DNA of 64,000 nt from Lineus longissimus (Eukaryota > Nemertea > Pilidiophora > Heteronemertea > Lineidae), in the NCBI RefSeq assembly GCF_910592395.1, contig NC_088310.1, positions 17,555,501 through 17,619,500 on the forward strand, in the 5' to 3' direction. A program made the position numbers and the translations under genes. Shown here one piece after another: positions 13,537 to 24,410 of this stretch. Each line of letters begins with the position of its first letter. The first letter of the stretch is position 1. The notes under the pieces were generated by a model. The model made no database searches and was not told where the DNA came from. It saw only the letters and a program-made list of their open reading frames with translations.

Positions 13537-15103
13537 GGCTGAATGGGTAGATGTCGTCCTGGGTACCCCTAAAAGTTACCCAGGACGATCCTGGGTACCT
13601 TTTAGGACACTAAAAGTTACCCAGTTTGAAATTCGCATACTTTTAAAACCGGGTAGTTGTAAAACAAGAAACACAGAAACGAAACAGAAACACAGAAACG
13701 CAGAAACGAAACGCAGAAACGAAAATCAAACGGGTTTTCATAAAAGTTGGAATCAAGCGGCACGGTGATACTTTCCTTGCCCAATCCGTTGTTATTGTCG
13801 TTTAAAAGTAAAATCTGAGGTTGGTGGGTTGCGGCCAGCCGGAATGCAATAGAGTTGTTGAGGGGATACATGGAGCAACTTGGGGGGGGGGGGAGGGGGC
13901 GGCACGATATGGGTGAAGTCTTTTGAGGTGGTGGTGTAGTACTTTGGTAGGTTCGATTCGATTCCTACAGCATGTTATTTTAAATGAAGGTGCAGTGCAA
14001 CATCTTGCCTTGTAGTGTTCAATTTACATGAAGTACCAGGATCATCCTACAAATCCCGTCTGATGCAGCACTAAATGCAAGGTACGGTACCAGTACATGG
14101 GTGAATCATTTCGACGTTATGTGAGACGTGAGAGACCAATTTTGGCGACTAGAATAGAGTAAAGTGGGGGGGGGGGGCGGGCACTAGACTTGGACTTGGA
14201 GTAACTCAATCTTGCCTGCCCAGCTGCTGCCTTTAAATAGTCCCTTTAAATATCTGTTTATGTTAATGAGGTTGCAGTGGGGAAGTTCAGCCTAGTGTCG
14301 TGCACAGGCCATGGAATGTACAAAAGAACAGGACTCGCTATTCGAAGGACTATTTTCTATTAACGCCGTGTAGTACATACATGTAGTGTATTGGCACGAT
14401 CAAGGCCGGATGCTGCCAATCTGCGCACACGTTGAGGCTAAAAGGGGTATTGGGAAATGAGCATTCCTCCTTCCATTCCGACTGAATACCAGTTTTAGTT
14501 ACACCCGCGTTCGCGGCCACAACCATGGCAACAAGATGGAGTCTGCAGACCAGAATTCGCCACAAGACTGGTTTCTGCGTTTCGTTTCTGTGTTTCTGTG
14601 TTTCTGTTTCGTTTCTGTGTTTCTTGTTTTACAACTACCCTTTAAAACCTGCCGACGAGGTTCTTGAAAACGGTACTTTAGCATTTTGCAGTGCACAAAT
14701 TCATTGGAATTTTTGAAACCTGTCAAAACACACTTGGTCAAAATGCGAGTTTCTGCCGATGATTTAGATGGCTATTTACAATCAATACTGTCGTTTAGAG
14801 ATGGGAAATTTGTTTCAAAGGGAAGAGAGATTAAGAAGAAGATAATTGAGGTCGTAGACGGCAAATACAAAATCAGATCATCCTTCTTCATGAACTGAGC
14901 TGATTTCGTGCACTGCAAAACGCTAAAGTACCGTTTTCAAGAACCTCGTCAGCATGTTTCAAAAGTGCGCGAATTTCAAACAACTGGGTAACTTTTAGTG
15001 TCCTAAAAGGTACCCAGGATCGTCCTGGGTAACTTTTAGGGGTACCCAGGTTAGTCCTGGGTACCTTTTAGGGGTACCCAGGACGACATCTACCGATTCA
15101 GCC
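13537..15103. mobile_element. Second foldback-like element with 7-bp target duplication
   Basis: A 1567-bp element with inverted ends (GGCTGAATGGGTAGATGTCG on the left; right end ATCTACCGATTCAGCC) of about 115-150 bp that carry internal repeats of CCTGGGTACC and CTAAAAGTTACCCAG. CCACTTT sits directly outside both ends (13530-13536 and 15104-15110). Inside are further inverted pairs: AAACAAGAAACACAGAAACG arrays (about 13655-13735) against their complement (about 14571-14640), and a hairpin pairing about 14655-14696 with 14910-14953. Known: 7-bp duplications with long composite ends occur in Galileo-type (P-superfamily) foldback elements. No transposase is recognised. Confidence 0.85.
14744..14898 (+). 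CDS. Unrecognised 51-codon frame inside the foldback element
   Basis: From ATG 14744 the frame reads MRVSADDLDGYLQSILSFRD, then a lysine-rich middle, and ends FFMN before a stop. It sits in the loop of the inner hairpin (14655-14953), the only part of the element that looks coding rather than repetitive. It resembles no transposase I know. It may be captured host sequence, a relic of the autonomous element, or chance. Confidence 0.2.
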
Positions 15104-15110
15104 CCACTTT

Positions 15111-16187
15111 GATTGCAATTGCTCCTCCCCCTCAACATATTTTGCTACAGCCATGCTTCAACTTCAACATCAGGGCGGTCTTCAGTGATTTTGGTGTCAA
15201 ATTATCACTTAGAAAAACCGGTGGGGTGTGGACGAAAAACTTGGATTTGACAACTTGGCCTGATTACTTCACACCCTGCCCTGCTTATGTAGTTGTAGGC
15301 AGGTACAGGTGCTGAGAGGAATCGTTGGGTCTGCTTCATCAACCCTATCATGCAGCTGACCCCCATCTGTTTCAGGCTTACACTTGCTCTGCAATCTCCA
15401 GAAGCGAGGGTTTTAGTAACCTAGCTGCCTTAAGATCACACCTATGCCATGTTGCAAATGACTTTGCGCTGGAGAATGAATATGCTACTCTCCAAAGTGA
15501 GGGTTTATCTTTAATGTGGATGATGTATGAGAGGGGTGACTGCTCTGTTTACTCGATATGGAGACTATTTGGCCAGTGTGGCTAATTAGCCCTTCCACAC
15601 GATAGGGCTATTCCTTCATCTGATTGCATTCCCCCTGTCGCCAGGGAAATATATTTGAGCAAGAGTGAGTCTTTATCAATTCTTGATGTGAGGGAAGCTT
15701 AACCCCAGTAAATTCAATCCCGACCATAGGTATTAAAATTTTCAAATTCAGTTACAAATTTAAAATTTTCAACGAATGGCATAGCCTCTAACAGGGGGTG
15801 ATCAGTAGACCATTCTTGTCAGTTATTAGGCCCTCTGAAACAATACCTACAGATTACCCCCAACACTCTCTAAAGAGCCCCTCAAAGTCCCCCCCCCCCC
15901 CCCGCCCACACACACAGTAGGCTTATAAGATTGTAGTGAAGTACCTTGATATTGTGGTGTTTGTATAGAGATTAGCCTATTGCCCAGCTTAGTGACAGAA
16001 AGTGTGAAAATTGTCCTCAGAAACCCTCTAAGTGAAGTCCTGACTGCTCAATAATCCCCTCTGTTTGTATATAAATCTGCTCCGAGTAGGGTGTGTGCTT
16101 ACTAGTTAGCATCTCTCTGTTTACATAGGTGAGACCGATGCAAATTATTGTGTATAATAATATGAGTGTTGACTCACAGTAGGCAGC
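15111..16187. other. Immediate upstream region of PTK7 exon 1
   Basis: Holds a C run (15889-15903) followed by a short CA run, and the TATA-like word at 16068. An open frame at 15325-15585 has no recognisable domain. If exon 1 is the first exon, the core promoter and 5' UTR lie near the end of this stretch. Confidence 0.4.
16068..16075 (+). promoter_or_regulatory. Possible TATA-like element upstream of PTK7 exon 1
   Basis: TATATAAA lies 113 bp before the ATG at 16188. A start site about 30 bp downstream would give a 5' UTR of roughly 90 nt. AT-rich DNA produces such motifs by chance and no initiator or other core element is clear, so this is a weak call. Confidence 0.2.
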
Positions 16188-16263
16188 ATGGCTCTTGCTA
16201 AGTTATACACGCTTTTCATTGAAATTCTGGTCTTCAACTTTTGTTTTGCTGGAAAAAGGACAT
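16188..16263 (+). CDS. PTK7: PTK7 exon 1: start codon and signal peptide
   Basis: ATG at 16188 has a strong initiation context (A at -3, G at +4) and an in-frame TGA at 16170-16172. It begins MALAKLYTLFIEILVFNFCFA, a short basic start followed by a hydrophobic stretch with a plausible cleavage after residue A21. The exon ends before GTAAGT at 16264 with one base of a split codon (phase 1). That base plus the first two bases of exon 2 gives TGG (W26) and leads straight into the Ig domain, the phase expected for a signal-peptide/Ig boundary. No Ig1 exon is seen between this exon and 17427. An AG at 16178-16179 just before the ATG leaves open a further 5' UTR exon upstream. The alternative is that this exon is coincidental and the true start, with an Ig1, lies elsewhere. 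Confidence 0.65.
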
Positions 16264-19200
16264 GTAAGTTTTTACAAAATTCTTGATTGTGTCAGGTTGT
16301 CGATATTTTGGGATATCCTTTTGTGTTGATTATGAGTCTACTTCATTCATGAATCTCACCTAACTGTTCCCTACTGTTCATGTAAAGGTATACGCTTCTT
16401 CATGTATAAGTTACACTGTATTAACTGAATCAGTGTATCACCACTGTGTCTGTAGTATGGTAAAGCTTTGCTTTGTGAAAGGTCCAAACCAAAAGTTGGC
16501 CGCTTCTTTGAGGATTTTCCTCTATTCTTTCAAAGACACGTACATGTTATCATATTGCTGTTGAAGAGTATCACATTTTGATATATGTGTCCTGATGTAT
16601 GATTCGCAGTGACTGGCTTAGGCCTTTGTTGTCTGTGAATTTCAAACAGCACGATCACACAGAGGTAATGCTGGAAAGACCGCTTTATTTCTTTCAAAGG
16701 TTTTCTGATAATTGGAGTCAATGGAGAATCAGACTTGTTATAGGAGATCAGCTTGGTAGTTCAAGATTCATTTCGTGGGTTTCGAGCTGCCGCAAATCGT
16801 GTGTTGACTTGTTGAAGGCCTTGGTTATGGACATCGTTTAAGTCAGCAATATCAGACTTGAAGGGTAACCCGTGTCAAATTCCACCATATAATGTTTTAG
16901 CTGTTTTTGACAAATGACTACGTCACTTTCTCATAAATCGGTTAGGTTTTCGAATCGAAATGCACATTTTCTAGAAATTGATGGTTTAATCCCGCCCGGA
17001 CGGCTCGCTTCGATGCCGTTTTCGTTGATGACGTCACAACATGAACATTTTCGCGGTCGCTGTGGTTTACATTCAGCGATTTTATAATAAATCGAATCAA
17101 AAATGGAAAATTTGAGCTTTACATTTGTGATCAACTATTAAAAACGGACGTATTTCCGCAAAGTTGTAAATCACATCATAGTATCACTTTAAATTACCGA
17201 GATTTCCGACTTTTGTTGAATTGGAATTATTTCATCTATTTCACTTCTTGTAGCAGAGGTTAAGGCGATTTGTTTCAAGTGTTTATGAGGCTACTTCTTC
17301 ACCAAATATTATCTTTGGATTTCAGGAATAATGGCGTTTAACTTGAGAAGATCCATCACTGGCAACTTCATCTCTCATTCCTTGATTTGTCACAGTCTCA
17401 TGTGTTTTTCCTTTGTGTACTTACAGGGATGTCCCCCGAAGCAGAAGTCACCCTCAGACGGCCAAAAACAGAGGCGGAGCTAGCGCCTGGGGTGGATATG
17501 ACGTTACGGTGCCATATCACGGGAAACCCTGAGCCGTCATATGAGTGGTTTAAAAATGGCAATCAGTAAGTTTTAAAACAGTAAATTTTGTTTGTTCAGA
17601 TTTTCAAATTGAAAAGCATAACTTAAGTTTGTACTTGTAGTTTACATTTCTGGGTAGAGTAGGGCATGTTAGGCAAAGAGACCAGGTAGAGTAGAGTAAG
17701 GGTAGAGTAGGGTAGAGTAAGGCAGAGGCCAGCCTGGCTTCTCGCGCCGCCAGTGAGGATCGCTTCAAGGACCTCATGACCAACAGTCTGGACGGAGGTG
17801 GGGCCACTTCTGCATTACATCTGCACTTGGTACAACAGAACAGGCCACAAAGTCATCTTATTTGTTGGTTATGATCCAGTGAACAGGTTAATGTTTGCAT
17901 CTTTGAACATCACACATTGCCTCCAATGTTTATGCTAATCCTTCTTATCGCTGATAATGTCTGCATCATCTGCCTTGCCTCTGCCATCTGCCTCACCTGA
18001 ACAGATGAAATATTGCAAAGATTGCACCAAATGGTAAAAATATTGATATTATAAAAATTTGACATGATATCAGATGAATATTGACCTAACATATTGCAGG
18101 AACTATAATTGTCACATTGTTTCCCAACTATGTAGGGCATAAAATGTGACCCGCTCTACCAAAACTAGGTGCTTGTCGCATCTGAACTTGACAGGTTGAT
18201 ACGGACTTGTTGTTCATTTCCCTATTGTAGACCTTTTGTGAAATGTGACCAAATCAGTTTGTAATAGATTTCACAAAAGGTCTACAATAGGGAAATGAAC
18301 AACAAGTCCGTATCAACCTGTCAAGTTCAGATGCGACAAGCGCCTAGTTTTGGTAGAGCGAGTCACAAATGTGATGACATTTCTCATTGAATAAAATGAA
18401 ATTTTATTATGTCTTTCAGAATATATAATAGTGCTGGTGTCCGGATGCACGAAAATAAGATACGAATAGAGGGGATAGATTCCGGTGATAATGGTATTTA
18501 TTCCTGTAAAGCAAAGAATGATGCAGGGACAGTTGAAAGTTATGAAAATTTCATGCTGAATATTCCTGGTAAGTTGAGTCTCCGTAGTCTTGCTTACAGT
18601 CCTGGTCATCAGTAACCTTGCTTGTATTGCACAAATCTACATATACTGCAGAACTTTCTGTATGCCTCTTCACCATAAAAGCATAGGCACCAGGTTGAAG
18701 AAGATATTCCATATGGACGGTGAAGATTGATAAAGTGCAAGCGGCAAGCTGGGTTACTTAAAGTTTGTTTCTTTATGTGAATTTCGAGGCCTTCTTTTGG
18801 AAGAAGATCTCAGCTATCAAAATTGGGATTCACAGTATTCTGTGTGAGAGTGTGAAGTTTTTTGTTAGGTATCATAGCTATGCACCAGGTTTCATTTTAG
18901 CCTGTTTCACTGCTATAACTTACACATCTCAGAATCTGCACATAGATGCACCGGTGAGAAAACTTAATTTCACCTCAACTTCACCAATACACCTGGACAT
19001 TTTAAAACAGTTTCTTATGAAAAATCTAGGTGTTAGTCCAGTAGACAGCGGTGGAATGAACATGTGAAATGTTGAGTTATTGGCATGAGTTTGGTTACAG
19101 GGCATACTGACTTTGATTAGTCAGGCAAAGCAAGTGGAGTCTGGCGATGATATCTCATCCTTTACCTACATCAGGCTGGCAAATCATCCCCACATGATCA

Positions 19201-22200
19201 TGTTGTGGTCTGCCGAAGGGTTTCTCTCATACGTTCTCTGATCATGTTGTCAGAGTTTGCTCAACACGGGTAGGAGGGATGTACGAATAAAAATAAAGGT
19301 TCTGTTGAGCTTTAGGAAAAACTAAAGGTTTTTTAACACAAGTGCCCCGTAGAGGTTTTGTGGGATATGCAAAACCCTTTGAAACACTTGTAAGAATGTG
19401 CAAATTGTATGATTGCTTTTGTATTCTCTTACTGTAGCTGCTCTTCTGTTTGTCAGTCTCTCCACTTCTGCTTGGGTGTGGGACAAAGACGTTATCTCGC
19501 TGTGTCGGCGACTGCCCGTGTTCCTGTTCTACAGAGAAGTATCGTGGCAATAAGTGCCGTGCTATCTTTCAATCATTGAGCGCCTCACGTCAATTACATG
19601 ATAAATATTTGATTAATGGCTACTTGATAAGCCCTTGGTTAGTCATCATGCTAAGATTGTCAGTTTGACAGACGCTGCTATATCTATGGGAGCTACAGCA
19701 TGCAAAATCAAGTTGGTGAAGGCAAAAACTTTCTTAATGATATCGTTAACAAATTTACCATTTCCAGGAGCCACAATAACCTCTTTCCCTTGTTTTGGTC
19801 TGAAGTGGGAAGGGTCAACACAACCGGTTTATCTCCGGGAGGGAGGCTGATATCTCTTCTACCTGTTGTCAAATAAAAACCTTCTTCAGCATCAGTGAAA
19901 ATTCTTCCCAGAACCATGTTAAAGAACCCCGTTGCAAATCCACTCACGCACTCAGCCAATTTGGTGAACAGGACATCATGTCCAAGATGTGTTGATTAGC
20001 CGTAATTATCGTGTAAAGCCCCACAGAGAATAATAAGGTCGTCGGCATAACGAAGATTGTTTGAGAAAAATATGACTTGGTGGCATTTGAATGCAGATCC
20101 CGATGCATCATCTTAGTCTACTGCCGTGGTCTTCATGGTCGATTTCTAACAGTGTCCTCATAGCCAATGAGGTTAAGTTGGTACAAAAAACTTGGAACTG
20201 TCAACGGAGGCAGGAAGATGTCGATGCAACCCAATCCTTCTGCAAGATGAGATCTGAATATTTACCAGCGGGAACTTGGTTAAAAAAGTATCCGATGAAA
20301 TGTAATTTAGTCCGAGCTATTCATTCTGATTTAAAGGCAATAATTGCTGTGATCCTGTCGCTGTTGACGTCATTTCCTTCCTTAAGATGCTGATAAAGCT
20401 GTCAAGTTATTGACATCCAGATTCCAAGTATGTCTAAGCTTGGATCACATCAGCTGATCTCGTCTGATCAAGCGAGCCAATCCGGCTTAGACACGTCTAA
20501 GTTGCCATATCGGTAGTCAGCGGTGGTCACTTTCTGCATAGGAGAAGATTTGCGGCACGTCATGTGATAATCACGGAAGCCCTCTTATGTGTGATTACTA
20601 GAAAAAGATGGACGTTTTATGATCATTGGTCACTGCAAGAACATCCGTGACAAGCTGACACTAATATTCCGTGATAGTTAAGGCATCGATACATTAATCT
20701 GATTGTGGTCATACTATTATAGTGACTGTCCATATTCCATGACCATTTTCATATCATAAGATGTTGCCGCCAAATCAGATCTTGTGCGCAGGCAGCGATA
20801 ACAGTAAAGGGTTTGAATACTTAGTGGAATCATATCTGTGTCCCGAATAGCAATGGCAGTAACTTTAGAAAGAACTCTGAGGGAATCAGCTGAAAGGGTT
20901 GGTGCAAAGATTGGTCGGTCATGTCCGTCTTGCGAGGTTTTCCGTTTCATCACATCTTCCCGATCAATACTCGGATAAAGATTATCAGCAGTTATGGTTC
21001 TGTTGTTCACTGATGACTTTTAACGGGCCATGTAGAATTAGCCGAATGAGCGGATTCTTGGCCAGTATTTGTCGCGATGATCTTTGCCATGCCTGAACTC
21101 TGAAGACGAAAGGAGCTATGGTAATACAGCGCTGCGCAGGGCTACCGACTGAACTAAACTGTCCCTACAGACCAGTTTTCATGGCCTCATTGCGAGTCAT
21201 GGCTTAACGACTGTAAAAAGCGATTTTCAAATAACCTTGTGCCATATTGAAAAAATTAAAACTTAATGAATTCATGAAAGCGATTTTGTATGAAATTATA
21301 TCATATTTTGTACAGAATCCGCTCATTCCGCTAATTCTACATGGCCCTTTTAACAGTGTCAAAGGGTTTCATGACAGTGCTCTGTCTAAGTCTTACTGCC
21401 TTTACGAATTGCCTTCTGAGATGAATTCCAGGGAATGAGAAGGGTTGCCTGTATACTAACGCTCTCTCTGACCTTTCTAGATGAATTTGTGGTACGCTTT
21501 ATCAGTCTGTTTACCTCTTCCTCCAAAAACAACTCAATCAAAAACATCATTGTGTAAATTTCAGAGAAACCGATATTTCATTTGTACACAATATTCTCCG
21601 AGGGCAAAATCAATAATAATCTCACAGCCAAGGTCGTAGGTGGTCTACACTCTGCCCTTGGATGGTGCAGCTTCTTTTGGTTACTTGAGGAAGGTGCCGT
21701 GGTCTAGGTTTAGATCAATCTGGTGTTCTCACCTCGGTTCTGCGACCTGCTTACTTAGGCCATCCTTTAACCTATATATAGTTTGTTTGATGTAACATAC
21801 AAATCCTGAAACATTAGGATAGGTAGTTAGGCAAATATAGGTTTTCATCAACAGCAAAAGAAGAAATTTTAAAAAGACCCCTTGAAATGAAGACAAATTT
21901 AAAATATTGAAGAAGAATGAATAATTTCGATAAAAAATGTGTTTTCTGACTGAAATCTTCGAGTTCAGGAAGCAGGGTAGGGTTACATCGAACAAACTAT
22001 GTTTTAATGACGGCCTTAGGATCTTGAACGGAAATATAAACCATGGCAGAGACAAGCATGTTCGTAATGGATAGATTGGGCTGACACTTCTGGTCGAAAG
22101 ATACAACAGTGTATCGAAAAGAACCTTGTAAACTGATACTGAGCTTGTTTACCACTAACTGGAGACTAAAGTTTGGAAGTCATTTCCATTTGGTCTATCA

Positions 22201-24376
22201 AATTTCATGCTTTGTCTGCAAGAATCGTTATTAGGCAAAAATGGTTCAAAACCAATTTGTTACTAATTCTGGCGTTATCTCCTTCCGTTGAGCCCTTTGA
22301 CTTCAAGTTAGGTTAACTTGCAACAACCGAGCCCAGCTGAAGACAGCCCCTTGTAGAGATTCCTCATCTATCTTTAGTAAGATATTCATAGAAACACGTT
22401 GAAATATAAAATGCACGACTTGGGTGATAAGGTAGCTGTGCTATGCAGTATTACGAGCAGTAGTTAGATATTTATCACCGCAATGCGATTACAAAATGTC
22501 CACTTGGGAAATTACATCCTGGAAAGATGGCGAACGTCTTTTTCACTTCCTCCTGATTCACTTACTCCTGTTCTTCGACCTTGACGATCAGATCTGTTGA
22601 GATGACTGTTCCTTTGCATGTATCTACAATTCAACTCGAGGTTAACAGGATTAAATTGATTGCATTAACATTTTGGTTGGTTTTATAGCAGAGGAAGGTT
22701 GTTGCAGATGCAGAAGAAAGAGAAAGGGAAGCTTCCATGACACCCACGTGTGGATGATGCTGACTATTCTTTGCCAAACTACTGCGCATTTGGGCTAAAG
22801 TCAGTTGAAATGAGCTTTTGGTAGAGTCACAGACCAAATAAATGAAATGATGAAATTAAATTAAATCAAATGATAAGATGATTAAATAAAATGAGAATTT
22901 TTTGCATGGGGTTAACCCTCCAACCACAAAGTTCTAATAGAATTTATGCTATTGATACCATTTCCATTGAAATCAGCATCAATAAGATACATTTCATGCC
23001 ATCTTCCACCTTCTCAACCAGCTTCCTTGTCATAAAGTGTGACATATTGAATGGCTGGCCACACTTCCTGAACAAGGCTGTCCAATGATGAGCAAGACCT
23101 TGCAAACTTACTGCAGTATGAATACAGGTGAGTCAGCGCAATGCGAGCCATCATACCGTGCCGCTGACAACTTGCCATACCCACAAAGCGATGACATCAT
23201 CAAGAGTGACGTAATCCAAAGAAGTTGATCCCTTTCTCGTCAGTGATGCATGGGAGATGTGTCAGCGCCGTTGACAAGAAGTAATCAATGGTAGTACAAG
23301 TTGCTTGCATTGATTATTGGAGTCGTCAAGTGTCACAAACAGCTGACGAGGCAGTTTCTTTACACCTGAAGTTTGTTGCTGAGAGTATAAGAAATGCTTA
23401 CTGGATGATTCTGTTGCTGTTAAGAAAATCCGCAAGAGCTGCAAGTCTTTTGGTTGCTTGGGTGAAAGTCTTCCTAAACCCGTCGATATACTAGTATCTT
23501 GATTTTGTGTTCTTGGGACATTGAGAAGCAATACTCTTAGTTGGATGGGATCAAGATGATTGCAGTCTTTTGCTTTCATAACACTTAGCCAAAGATACTT
23601 TTAAATCCCCTTTTCTCTGCCTGAAGACATCTAATATGAGCCACTCTGTAGCTAACAGCTTCAATCAGTTGAGGATTCCTTCAGTTGAACATCAACCTTT
23701 TCACTTCAGTTCCTCATGGATGTTTTCTGTAAGGTATCCCCTGGTGAAATTGGAGTCAAATTCATACAACTGATCCACCTTCCCGAGAGATATCCCTACC
23801 AATTTTGATACATAACGCCAAAGGACCAAATCTTCATGGAGACAGTTATTCAATATACCTACTGATTACATTTTTCATATGGCACGGCTGTTCCAAATCG
23901 AAAAGGAAATGTGCAATAAAAAGGCAGTTGTTTCCTTGGAAATGTCAAGTCGTGAAATGTCAATTAGCACTTTCGGCGAATTAAGTCAGGTTGGTTTGTA
24001 TCTTTCATCGATCAATCAAACTTGATTGATTGATTTGATGAGAAGTGGAAGGGCAACGAATCAGTTAAGACTTGTGGTTGCGCAGTATGCTTAACCCTTA
24101 CGTTCCCAACCGCGCTTTTTGGCGCGGTGACCCCCCTCCAGGAAAATGGCCCTTTTAGACCATTTCTAGGCGTTGTTCAGGGTCCAAAAGGTCGAAATTT
24201 AGCATATAAATCGGTTTTTCGCACCCGCTTGTCTCTAAAACGGCAGGCAAAAATCGCCGGCCGGCGATTTTTACCCACCCCTGCTTTTATTCTCACGGAA
24301 ATGGGGCATTTTTTCGGGGCCTAAAAGCACTCCTTTTTGGCTCACCGTAAGGGGAGTCTATATGATAGCGCTGTGT

Positions 24377-24410
<34 letters not shown>

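Noticed and set aside
13950-13980. GGTTCGATTCGATTCC as the B box of a tRNA or SINE
   Set aside because: No A box at the right distance upstream and no cloverleaf could be drawn around it.
20038-20049. YADD as proof of a LINE reverse transcriptase
   Set aside because: Four residues are not enough, and the sequence after the motif lacks the usual reverse transcriptase pattern, so it is kept only as an unidentified relic.
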